Shown: in pieces, positions 54,886-62,695 of the stretch
Layout of the letters: each line of letters opens with the position of its first letter
Numbering within the stretch: the stretch's first letter is position 1
DNA from: Myxococcus guangdongensis
GTDB lineage: Bacteria; Myxococcota; Myxococcia; Myxococcales; Myxococcaceae
Reading direction: 5' to 3'
Assembly (NCBI RefSeq): GCF_024198255.1
Contig: NZ_JAJVKW010000001.1
Coordinates: 806,001-870,000, forward strand
Length of the DNA: 64,000 nt
Made by a program: the position numbers and the translations under genes
The notes under the pieces: model-generated
Told to the model about the DNA's origin: nothing
Databases searched by the model: none
The model's input: only the letters and a program-made list of their open reading frames with translations

Positions 54886-56478
54886 TCAGGCGTCCAGGGC
54901 GAGCCGCGCCCGTCCATCGTGTCCGTGGGTGCGCTCAGGTCTCGCGGGCAGCAGGCCATCCACCGTCCCGGAGAGCCCACCGTCCACGACCCAGACCGCG
55001 CCGTTCACCCGCTGCGTCCGCGCGCCCAGCAAGAGCTCCGTCACGTCCGCCACGTCGTCCGCGGTGCAGAGCTGTCCTCCCGGCGTCGCGGCCTCCCAGC
55101 GCGCCACGCGCCCGGGCGCATCCGGGAACATCCCCAGCAGCTCACCGTGCACCGGGCCCGCCGACACGCAGTTGGTGCGGATGCCCTCGGGCGCCAGCTC
55201 CGCCGCCAGGTACCGGGTGAGCGATTCGACCGCGGCCTTCACCACGCCCTGGCATCCCAGGTCGTGCATGTACCGCTGGGACATGGACGTCGACATCGTG
55301 ACGATGGCTCCGCCCCCGCGCCGCGCCATCAGCGGACGGGCCCGCATGGCGCACTCGTACGTCCCGGTGACGCAGGTGCGGAACGCCTTGTCCCAATCCC
55401 GAGGCGCAATCCGGTCGAACGGGCCGATGAGCCCGTTGGACGCGTTGCACACCAGGAAGTCCAATCCGCCGAGCCGCTCGTCGATGGCGGAGAACAGCCG
55501 CTCCAGGTGCTCCTCGTGCGCGACCGAGCCCCACAGGTGCAGCGCCTTGCCACCCGCCGCGAGGATCTCCTGCGCGGTCCGCTCCCCGTCGTCCCGCGAG
55601 TGGAACGAGTTGACCACCACCGTGGCTCCCGCGCTGGCCAGGCGCATGGCGATGACCTTGCCGATGCCCTTCCCCGAACCCGTGACGAGCGCGACCTTGC
55701 CCTCGAACGGAAGCGGCGGCTGGCTCCTGGACGGCGGCGCGGCCCGCACGGGCACCTGCTCCACGACAGGGCTCGTCACCGGCGCCGCGCCCTGCTGCGA
55801 ACGGATGGCCTCGCAGATGGCGGAGAGGGTTCGCAGCCGCTGGGACGGCTTCGGCCCCACTTCCCAACCGAGCTCCTTGATGAGCACGGCCAGCACCTCC
55901 GCCTGCTTGACGGAGTCGATGCCCAGCTCGTCCTCCAGGTCGGCGTCGAGCGTCAGCAGCTCCTCTGGATAGCGCGTCACCCGCGCGAACACGGCGCGGA
56001 CCTTCGACTCGAGGTCCCTCGACGCGTCCTTCACGTGGCGTGGCGTGGCGTGCGCCGCGGCGGACGCAGCGCCCACCGAGGTCGCCCTGGGCATCGCCTC
56101 CGACGCGACGGGAGACGCCACGGAGCGGGAATCCACCGGGGCCGGGCTCCTCACGGCCTCGGGTGCGCCCCGCACCATGGAGGCCGCCGCCACGACGGGC
56201 GCGGACTGCGCGAGCAGCGCGGCGACGCCCTCCGCGATGGCTCCGAGCGTGCGCGCCTTCGCCCCTCGCGGCAGTCGGTCCGCGGAGAGGTTGAACTCGC
56301 GCGCCACGACGGCGGCGATCTCGGCGAGCTTCACCGAGTCGATGCCCAGCTCATCCTCGAGCGAGGCCTCCGCCGTGAGGATGTCGAGCGGATACCGCGT
56401 GACGGAGGCCGCGCACTGACGAATCCGCTCCAGGACCTGAGCGGGAGAAGAAATGCCCTGCGGAGATGACGGGGACAT
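54886..56478 (-). CDS. Tandem acyl-carrier protein fused to FabL-like enoyl reductase
   Basis: A 530-residue first gene of the lipid-synthase operon. Two ACP domains carry the phosphopantetheine serines S48 and S189, each in ELGIDSVK, the PUFA-synthase-type motif. They are joined by Ala/Pro-rich linkers to a C-terminal SDR (about 258-505; TGSGKGIG at 266-273). The SDR's end (VKAAVESLTRYLAAELAPEG, TPGG, VWVVDGG) is close to FabL enoyl-ACP reductase. However, the Tyr seven residues before the catalytic Lys (K414) is a Leu; a Tyr is kept at 403. GAGGG lies before the ATG. It starts the operon 24 bp before the synthase. Confidence 0.9.
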   Translation of the reverse strand: MSPSSPQGISSPAQVLERIRQCAASVTRYPLDILTAEASLEDELGIDSVKLAEIAAVVAREFNLSADRLPRGAKARTLGAIAEGVAALLAQSAPVVAAASMVRGAPEAVRSPAPVDSRSVASPVASEAMPRATSVGAASAAAHATPRHVKDASRDLESKVRAVFARVTRYPEELLTLDADLEDELGIDSVKQAEVLAVLIKELGWEVGPKPSQRLRTLSAICEAIRSQQGAAPVTSPVVEQVPVRAAPPSRSQPPLPFEGKVALVTGSGKGIGKVIAMRLASAGATVVVNSFHSRDDGERTAQEILAAGGKALHLWGSVAHEEHLERLFSAIDERLGGLDFLVCNASNGLIGPFDRIAPRDWDKAFRTCVTGTYECAMRARPLMARRGGGAIVTMSTSMSQRYMHDLGCQGVVKAAVESLTRYLAAELAPEGIRTNCVSAGPVHGELLGMFPDAPGRVARWEAATPGGQLCTADDVADVTELLLGARTQRVNGAVWVVDGGLSGTVDGLLPARPERTHGHDGRARLALDA

Positions 56479-56591
56479 GCTGAACCCTCACGATTCGGAC
56501 AACGCATGGAGATGAATGAGACACGTGCGTTGTGCACGAGGGGTCTGACATTGCGTGCCCGCACCGACGCGGTGTGAAACAATGACAATCA

Positions 56592-56605
56592 CGAACGGAC
56601 GTTCG
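56592..56605. promoter_or_regulatory. Operator-like dyad 1 (CGAACGGACGTTCG)
   Basis: Perfect 6-bp arms CGAACG / CGTTCG with a 2-nt spacer, 114 bp upstream of the operon's first ATG. Matches the shared form CGARCG-N2-CGYTCG. Confidence 0.6.
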
Positions 56606-56710
56606 GAGTCTCCCCGCACGGGAATGAAATGACGGAGGTCGGGTTTCTTCCCGCAATACAGGCCACGCCCGCGAGGAGCACGCGGAGGAATTCACGCATG
56701 CGCGCTCAAG

Positions 56711-56724
56711 CGAGCGTTCGCTCG
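56711..56724. promoter_or_regulatory. Operator-like dyad 2 (CGAGCGTTCGCTCG)
   Basis: Perfect 6-bp arms CGAGCG / CGCTCG with a TT spacer, the same 14-bp geometry as dyads 1 and 3. Confidence 0.5.
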
Positions 56725-56781
56725 TCCATGGCCATACATGGCCTCATGGACAATCCAGACTCATCAAAACACAGCCATCAG

Positions 56782-56795
56782 CGAACGGCTGTTCG
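56782..56795. promoter_or_regulatory. Operator-like dyad 3 (CGAACGGCTGTTCG)
   Basis: Five of six arm positions pair (CGAAC / GTTCG), with the same arm sequence as dyad 1. Adding the flanking bases gives GCGAAC-N4-GTTCGC. Confidence 0.55.
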
Positions 56796-56802
56796 CCCGA
56801 CA

Positions 56803-56843
56803 AAAAGACTTGCACGGGCCCGCGCTGACCGCGGGCCCCGTGC
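56803..56843 (-). terminator. Rho-independent terminator of the YCII gene
   Basis: GCACGGGCCCGCG (56812-56824) pairs with CGCGGGCCCCGTGC (56830-56843) with one bulge. On the minus strand it is followed by CAAGTCTTTTTG, a true T-tract. It separates the YCII gene from the lipid-synthase promoter. Confidence 0.85.
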
Positions 56844-56872
56844 GTGGGGGTGTGGTGGTGGGGCGAGGCGCC

Positions 56873-57295
56873 TCAGCTCTTGGAGATTTGCTGCCGCAGG
56901 TTGTCTTCCTGCGCCCGCAGCTCGGGCGTCATCACGTCGCCGAAGTCCTCCATCTCGGCGACCTGGCGGATTTCGATGTCGGACTCGCTCAGCATCGGGT
57001 TCGGGCAGCGCTTCACCCACTCGATGGCCTCCGCCAGGGACTTCACCTGGAACAGCCAGAAGCCGGCCACCAGCTCCTTCGTCTCCGTGAAGGGCCCGTC
57101 AATCACGGTCCGCGACGTCCCGGAGAAGCGCACCCGTACGCCCTTCGAGCTGGGGAGGAGTCCCTCGCCACCAATCATCACGCCCGCCTTCACCAGCTCC
57201 TCGTTGTACTTCCCCATGTCGGTCAGCAGCTTCTCGTCCGGCAGGATTCCCTCTTCGGACTCCTTCGTCGCCTTCACCATCACCATGAATCGCAT
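56873..57295 (-). CDS. YCII-related (DGPF) domain protein
   Basis: A 140-residue small protein with the diagnostic segment VIDGPFTETKELVAGFWLF (about 63-81) and a ferredoxin-like fold. Relatives often sit beside ECF sigma factors and may bind small molecules; the real activity is unknown. It has its own terminator with a T-tract. The 283 bp upstream contain a small GCCGGG/CCCGGC hairpin and an AT-rich stretch, probably promoter DNA for this gene and the divergent chitinase. Confidence 0.9.
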   Translation of the reverse strand: MRFMVMVKATKESEEGILPDEKLLTDMGKYNEELVKAGVMIGGEGLLPSSKGVRVRFSGTSRTVIDGPFTETKELVAGFWLFQVKSLAEAIEWVKRCPNPMLSESDIEIRQVAEMEDFGDVMTPELRAQEDNLRQQISKS

Positions 57296-57578
57296 TGCGT
57301 GCTCCTTGTCGTTCCGAGGTTCCGTGCCGGGTGCTTCCCGGCTTCATTGCTTCGTCGAACAGGCGCGCGGGAGATCGACACGACCTCGATTTATTTTGAA
57401 GAGCGTCGCCAACCCCCTGGAATGACTCGCCTCGCGCGCCCCACTTCCGAAAATAGGGCCGAAATCCGCGAGGCGCAGCGGAACCAGGAATCATGGTTTG
57501 ACCCGAATATGGGGAGTCGCCTCTCTCTGGGGAGGGGTGCCACCGGGCGCCTCTTCCCCCAGCTGAAAGGCCGATGCC

Positions 57579-59414
57579 ATGCAGCTCCCAGGACTTCTCC
57601 ATCGGGCGGGACGCACCGCCTTCGCGGTCCTCACCACCCTGCTGTGCCTGCTGCTCCCCGCGCACGTCCTGGCGGCGGACCGGGGCGCATGGGCGCCCAA
57701 CACGCCGTACACCGTGGGCGACATCGTCTCGTATTCCGGCAAGGGCTACGACTGCCGGCAGTCCCACACGTCGCTCGTCGGCTGGGAGCCGCCGAACGTC
57801 CCGGCCCTCTGGTTGGAGCGTACGGGGAATCCACCGCAGGACACCCAGGCCCCCTCTGCCCCACCTTCGCTCACGTCCACGGCGAAGACGCATGAGAGCG
57901 TGTCGTTGTCCTGGGGCGCGTCCACGGACAACGTCGGCGTCACTGGCTACGAAGTCTTCGTCAACGGCGGCACGGCCGCGTCCGCCTCCACGTCGGGTGC
58001 CACCAGCGCCACGGTGACGGGCCTCGCGCAGAACACCACGTACACCTTCACCGTGAAGGCCCGGGACGCCGCGGGCAACCGCTCGGCGGCGAGCAGCGCG
58101 CACAGCGTGACCACCTCGCCTCGGCCCGCGGCCGACACCGTGCCTCCGTCCACGCCCGGCAGTCTGCGCTCCACCGGTGTGAGCAACAGCAGCGTGTCGC
58201 TGACCTGGGGCGCGTCCACGGACAACGTGGGCGTCACCGGCTACGAAATCTTCGTCAACGGCGGAAGCAGCGCCTCGGCCACCACCACGGGCGCCACCAG
58301 CGCCACGGTGACGGGCCTCAACGCGAACACCACGTACACCTTCACCGCGAAGGCGCGCGACGCCGCGGGCAACCGCTCGGCGGCGAGCAACAGCGTGTCC
58401 GCGACGACGACGGGCACGCCGCCCCCGGGCAACAAAATCATCGTGGGCTACTGGCACAACTTCGACAACGGCTCGACGAACATCCGCCTGCGCGACATCT
58501 CCGCGAAGTTCAACGTCATCCAGGTCGCCTTCGCCGAGCCCGTGGGCGGCGCGGGCTCCGGCAACATGGCCTTCACGCCGTACAACGCGAGCGTCGCGGA
58601 CTTCAAGGCGGACATCGCGCTGCTCAAGAGCCAGGGCCGCAAGGTGCTCATCTCCATCGGCGGCGCGAACGGCACGGTGCACCTGGATGACGCCACCGCG
58701 CGGCAGAACTTCGTCACCACGATGCAGAACCTCATCACCACCTACGGCTTCGACGGGCTCGATCTGGACCTGGAGGGCAGCTCGCTGTCGCTCAACGGCG
58801 GGGACACCGACTTCCGAAACCCCACCACGCCGCGCATCGTCAACATCATCCAGGCCACGCGCCAACTGCTCAACCAGAACGGCACGGGCTTCGTCCTCAC
58901 CATGGCGCCCGAGACGGCCTACGTGCAGGGCGGCATGTCCGCGTACGGCGGCCCCTGGGGCGCGTACCTGCCCGTCATCCACGCGCTGCGAGACAGGCTG
59001 ACGTACCTGCACGTGCAGCACTACAACACCGGCACCGTCATGGCGCTCGACGGGCGCGCCTACGCGCAGAGCACGCCGGACTTCCACGTGGCCATGGCGG
59101 AGATGATGATTCAGGGCTTCCCGGTGGGCGGCAACACCAGCGCGATGTTCCCGGGGCTGCGCGCGGACCAGGTGCTCATCGGCCTGCCGTCGTCACCGCA
59201 GGCGGCGGGCGGCGGGTACACCACGCCGGCCAACGTGCACAAGGCGCTCGACTACCTGCTCAAGGGCCAGTCCTTCGGCGGCACGTACGTGCTGCGAAAC
59301 CCCGCGGGCTACCCCGGCTTCAAGGGCCTGATGACCTGGTCCATCAACTGGGACAGGTTCACCAACTTCGAGTTCTCCAACAGCCACCGCGCGTACCTGG
59401 ACACCTACCCGTAG
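57579..59414 (+). CDS. Secreted GH18 chitinase with chitin-binding and FN3 domains
   Basis: A 611-residue enzyme. Signal peptide (1-33, ending HVLAA), CBM5/12-type chitin-binding module (about 34-80; Trp-rich, YTVGDIVSYSGKGYDC), two fibronectin type III domains (about 93-185 and 191-280) and GH18 barrel (about 285-611). The catalytic motif is DGLDLDLE, D392-E399, with E399 the acid. The chain ends after MTWSINWD. It should hydrolyse chitin or related glycans outside the cell. The two FN3 domains are nearly identical in DNA, suggesting recent duplication. GAAAGG lies before the ATG. Confidence 0.95.
   Translation: MQLPGLLHRAGRTAFAVLTTLLCLLLPAHVLAADRGAWAPNTPYTVGDIVSYSGKGYDCRQSHTSLVGWEPPNVPALWLERTGNPPQDTQAPSAPPSLTSTAKTHESVSLSWGASTDNVGVTGYEVFVNGGTAASASTSGATSATVTGLAQNTTYTFTVKARDAAGNRSAASSAHSVTTSPRPAADTVPPSTPGSLRSTGVSNSSVSLTWGASTDNVGVTGYEIFVNGGSSASATTTGATSATVTGLNANTTYTFTAKARDAAGNRSAASNSVSATTTGTPPPGNKIIVGYWHNFDNGSTNIRLRDISAKFNVIQVAFAEPVGGAGSGNMAFTPYNASVADFKADIALLKSQGRKVLISIGGANGTVHLDDATARQNFVTTMQNLITTYGFDGLDLDLEGSSLSLNGGDTDFRNPTTPRIVNIIQATRQLLNQNGTGFVLTMAPETAYVQGGMSAYGGPWGAYLPVIHALRDRLTYLHVQHYNTGTVMALDGRAYAQSTPDFHVAMAEMMIQGFPVGGNTSAMFPGLRADQVLIGLPSSPQAAGGGYTTPANVHKALDYLLKGQSFGGTYVLRNPAGYPGFKGLMTWSINWDRFTNFEFSNSHRAYLDTYP
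57852..58412 (+). repeat. Tandem FN3-coding repeat in the chitinase gene
   Basis: Two units about 294 bp apart. Long blocks match almost base for base, for example from 57911 and from 58205 (CTGGGGCGCGTCCACGGACA and onward) and around GCGGGCAACCGCTCGGCGGC. Confidence 0.85.
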
Positions 59415-59427
59415 GCTCGTCTCCCAC

Positions 59428-59460
59428 GGACCCGGCGCAGGCGAGGATTGCGCCGGGTCC
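59428..59460. terminator. Terminator after the chitinase gene
   Basis: A perfect 12-bp stem GGACCCGGCGCA / TGCGCCGGGTCC with a 9-nt loop, 13 bp after the stop. Confidence 0.85.
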
Positions 59461-59488
59461 GCCACGGCGCTAGGGAGGCGGTCCCCGT

Positions 59489-62400
59489 ATGTCCGCGACC
59501 GCCGACCTGCTCGAAACCATCCAGGAGGAAGCGCGCCCGGAGACCTGGTCCGCCGGCATGGGCCTGGCCCGCGCCGGCGCTGTCTCGGTGCAGTCCGTCG
59601 GCGAGGAGGAGACGGTGCTGCGCGTGCGCGCCACCGGCCGCCCCGCCCCCGTGACGACGACCCTCTATCCCGAGGACGAAATCTGGGAGTGCGACTGCCG
59701 GGGGAAGCATGACCCGTGCGAGCACGTGGTGGCCGCCGCCCTCTTCCTCCACCACACCGCGCAGAAGGGCCCCCCGCCCCGCCCGGCGGCGCCTGCGCGT
59801 CCCGCCGCGCCCGCTCGTCCCGCCGCCCCCTCTCGCCCCGCGACGGCACCCGCGCCCGGCGCACGGCCTGGCGCGACGGCCAAGCCCGAGCGATTGGTGT
59901 ACCGCTTCAAGCGCGTGGACGGTGGCCTGCAGTTGGAGCGGCTGGTGGTCCGTCCGGACAACACCGCGCGGCTGCTGGCGCGCAGCCTGTCCTCGCTGCT
60001 CACGAACCCCGTGGAGGCCGCGCGCATCCAGGTGGAGCCGTGTGACCGCGTGGTGGACGCGCTGCTCGCGAGGCCCACGCGCGGCGCGCTTCCTCCCGAG
60101 CGGTTGGATGCGTTGCTGCGCGCGCTGGAGCCCGCGCGCACCATCCTCTTCGACGGGATGTTGATGTCGGTGTCCAGCGAGCTGCTCCTGCCCCGAATCA
60201 CCGTGGAGGACCGGGGCGAGCAGACCGTGATGAAGGTGGACAAGGACTCGCGCGTCACCGAGGTCATCAGCCCCGGCATCGCGATGGGCGGCGGCGTGCT
60301 CTTCCGGCTCGGTGAGCAGTCCATCTCCGGTTCGCGATTGGAGAAGCTGCCGCAGGAGCGCGCCTTCTCGCCGGACCAGATGGGCGACCTCACCGGCAAG
60401 GTGTTGCCGGAGCTGGCCAAGCGCCTGCCCGTGGACGTGAAGAGCCGGCGGCTGCCGGCCATCGACCGCACGCTCAAGCCGCGCATCTCGCTGGAGCTGG
60501 ACCCACTCGAAGGCGGGCTCTCGGTGTTGCCCACGCTCGTGTACGGCTCGCCGCCCACGGTGCGCATCGACAACGGGCGCATGGTGTACCTGAGCGGCGC
60601 GGTGCCCGTGAGAGACGAGGGCGCCGAGCAGAAGCTCGTCCACGGCCTGCGCGACGAATTGAACATGGTCCCCGGCCGGCGCGTGTCGGTGCAGGGCAAG
60701 GAGGCCGTGCAGCTCGCCGACAAGCTGCGGCGCTGGCGCGGTGGGCTCACCGGCGACGCGGCGCGCTTCGTCAGCCCGGACGTGAAGCTCAAGCCGGTGC
60801 TCGGCGTACAGACGGGCACCACCGAGGTGGGCGCGCCGAGCGTCGGCTTCTCGTTCAACTTCGAGGTGGAGGGCGCGGGCCCGGACGCGCCGCGCATGGT
60901 GGACGCGGCCGCCGTGATGAAGGCCTACGAAGAAGGCCTGGGCCTGGTGCCGCTGGAGGGAGGAGGCTGGGCGCCCCTGCCCACCCAGTGGCTGAAGTCG
61001 CATGGGCAGCGCGTGACAGACCTGTTGTCGGCGCGCGACTCGAATGGTCGCATCGCCAACCACGCCATCCCCCAGCTCACGGACCTGTGCGAGGCGTTGG
61101 AGCACCCGCCCCCGCCCGGGCTGGAGAAGCTGGCGCCGCTGGTGAAGGGCTTCGAGAAGCTGCCCGAGCCCCAGCTCCCGCGAGACCTCACCGCGAAGCT
61201 GCGCCCGTACCAGCTGCACGGCGTGAGCTGGCTCACCTTCCTACGGCAGGCGGGACTGGGCGGCGTGCTCGCGGACGACATGGGTCTGGGCAAGACGCTC
61301 CAGACGATTTGCATGATTGGGAAGGGCACGCTCGTCGTGGCGCCCACCAGCGTGCTGCCCAACTGGCACGCGGAGGTGCGGCGCTTCCGTCCCTCGCTGA
61401 AGGTGTCCGTGTACCACGGCCCCGGCCGCTCCCTGGACGAGACGGCCGACGTGACGCTCACCACGTATGCGCTCTTGCGGTTGGACGCGGAGGTGCTGGG
61501 CGCGAAGACGTGGGACATGGTGGTGCTCGACGAGGCGCAGGCCATCAAGAACCCCGACAGCCAGGTGGCGCGCGCGGCGTACGAGCTGGAGTCGAACTTC
61601 CGGCTCGCGCTCAGCGGCACGCCCATCGAGAACCGGCTCGAGGAGCTGTGGAGCCTGATGCACTTCACCAACCGGGGCCTGCTCGGAGGGCGCAAGGACT
61701 TCGAGGAGCGCTGGGCACGCCCCGTCTCGGACAACCTCAAGGGCGCGGCCGAGCGGCTTCGCGCGCGCATCCGTCCCTTCGTGCTGCGCAGGCTCAAGCG
61801 GGAGGTGGCGCCCGAGTTGCCGCCGCGCACCGAGTCCGTCCGCCACGTCACGCTGAGCGAGCACGAGCGCGCGGTCTACGACGCGGTGTACTCGGCCACG
61901 CGCGAAGAGGTGGTGTCGCAGCTGGAGGCGGGCGGCAGCGTGCTCAAGGCGCTGGAGGCGCTGTTGCGGCTTCGACAGGCCGCGTGTCATCCGGCGCTCG
62001 TCCCGGGCCAGCAGGCGAAGTCGTCGTCCAAGGTGCAGGCGCTGGCGGAGGCGCTCGGCACGGCGGTGGCGGACGGACACAAGGCGCTCGTCTTCTCGCA
62101 GTGGACGTCGATGCTGGACCTCATCGAGCCGGCGCTGCGCGAGGCGGACATCGGCTTCATCCGGCTGGATGGCAGCACGTCCAATCGCGGCGCGGTGGCG
62201 GACGCGTTCCAGGACCCGAACGGCCCACCGGTGATGCTCATCTCGCTCAAGGCAGGCGCCACGGGCTTGAATCTCACGGCGGCGGACCACGTGTTCCTGG
62301 TGGACCCGTGGTGGAACCCCTCGGTGGAAAATCAGGCCGCGGACCGCGCGCACCGCATCGGACAGCAGCGCCCCGTCATGGTGTACCGACTGGTCTCCCA

Positions 62401-62530
62401 GGGCACGGTGGAGGAGAAGATCCTCACGCTCCAGGACAAGAAGCGCGCGCTCTTCGAGTCCGCGCTGGGAGGCGGCTCCGGTGGTGGCGCCGCCATCACC
62501 CGCGCGGACCTGATGCAGTTGCTCGACTGA
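59489..62530 (+). CDS. SWIM zinc-finger SNF2-family ATPase/helicase
   Basis: A 1,013-residue protein. A SWIM zinc finger (C68-D-C70 ... C-E-H) lies at the N-terminus, followed by a long Pro/Ala linker and a unique region (about 130-540). A SNF2 motor (about 560-1000) has Walker [15 protein letters not shown] box [18 protein letters not shown] and motif [12 protein letters not shown]. Such proteins move along or remodel nucleic acid; bacterial members relate to HepA/RapA and transcription or repair. Monocistronic between two hairpins. Confidence 0.92.
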   Translation: MSATADLLETIQEEARPETWSAGMGLARAGAVSVQSVGEEETVLRVRATGRPAPVTTTLYPEDEIWECDCRGKHDPCEHVVAAALFLHHTAQKGPPPRPAAPARPAAPARPAAPSRPATAPAPGARPGATAKPERLVYRFKRVDGGLQLERLVVRPDNTARLLARSLSSLLTNPVEAARIQVEPCDRVVDALLARPTRGALPPERLDALLRALEPARTILFDGMLMSVSSELLLPRITVEDRGEQTVMKVDKDSRVTEVISPGIAMGGGVLFRLGEQSISGSRLEKLPQERAFSPDQMGDLTGKVLPELAKRLPVDVKSRRLPAIDRTLKPRISLELDPLEGGLSVLPTLVYGSPPTVRIDNGRMVYLSGAVPVRDEGAEQKLVHGLRDELNMVPGRRVSVQGKEAVQLADKLRRWRGGLTGDAARFVSPDVKLKPVLGVQTGTTEVGAPSVGFSFNFEVEGAGPDAPRMVDAAAVMKAYEEGLGLVPLEGGGWAPLPTQWLKSHGQRVTDLLSARDSNGRIANHAIPQLTDLCEALEHPPPPGLEKLAPLVKGFEKLPEPQLPRDLTAKLRPYQLHGVSWLTFLRQAGLGGVLADDMGLGKTLQTICMIGKGTLVVAPTSVLPNWHAEVRRFRPSLKVSVYHGPGRSLDETADVTLTTYALLRLDAEVLGAKTWDMVVLDEAQAIKNPDSQVARAAYELESNFRLALSGTPIENRLEELWSLMHFTNRGLLGGRKDFEERWARPVSDNLKGAAERLRARIRPFVLRRLKREVAPELPPRTESVRHVTLSEHERAVYDAVYSATREEVVSQLEAGGSVLKALEALLRLRQAACHPALVPGQQAKSSSKVQALAEALGTAVADGHKALVFSQWTSMLDLIEPALREADIGFIRLDGSTSNRGAVADAFQDPNGPPVMLISLKAGATGLNLTAADHVFLVDPWWNPSVENQAADRAHRIGQQRPVMVYRLVSQGTVEEKILTLQDKKRALFESALGGGSGGGAAITRADLMQLLD

Positions 62531-62536
62531 CGTGGA

Positions 62537-62560
62537 GGGCCTCGGCGCTGTCCGAGGCCC
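62537..62560. terminator. Terminator after the SNF2 gene
   Basis: A perfect 9-bp stem GGGCCTCGG / CCGAGGCCC with a 6-nt loop, 6 bp beyond the stop. It may serve both convergent genes. Confidence 0.75.
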
Positions 62561-62695
62561 GTGACGTCCTGACTTGGAAGCACCGCGCCACGTCGCTCAC
62601 GAAGGAGTCGACCGCGACGTTGGACGCGGCATGGATGAAGATGCGCATCGCCGTCGCGCTCCAGGCGGTGCGGTCCGCTCCTGGGAAGTCGACCG

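Larger units (their letters stand above)
56479..56802 (-). promoter_or_regulatory. Promoter region of the lipid-synthase operon
   Basis: About 320 bp between the operon's first ATG and the terminator of the YCII gene. It is less GC-rich than the genes and holds three related dyads listed separately. No gene is supported in it. The exact -35/-10 cannot be fixed by eye. Confidence 0.6.

Noticed and set aside
57852..58412. Possible CRISPR-like or satellite repeat
   Set aside because: There are only two units, each about 294 bp, and both are in-frame fibronectin type III domains.
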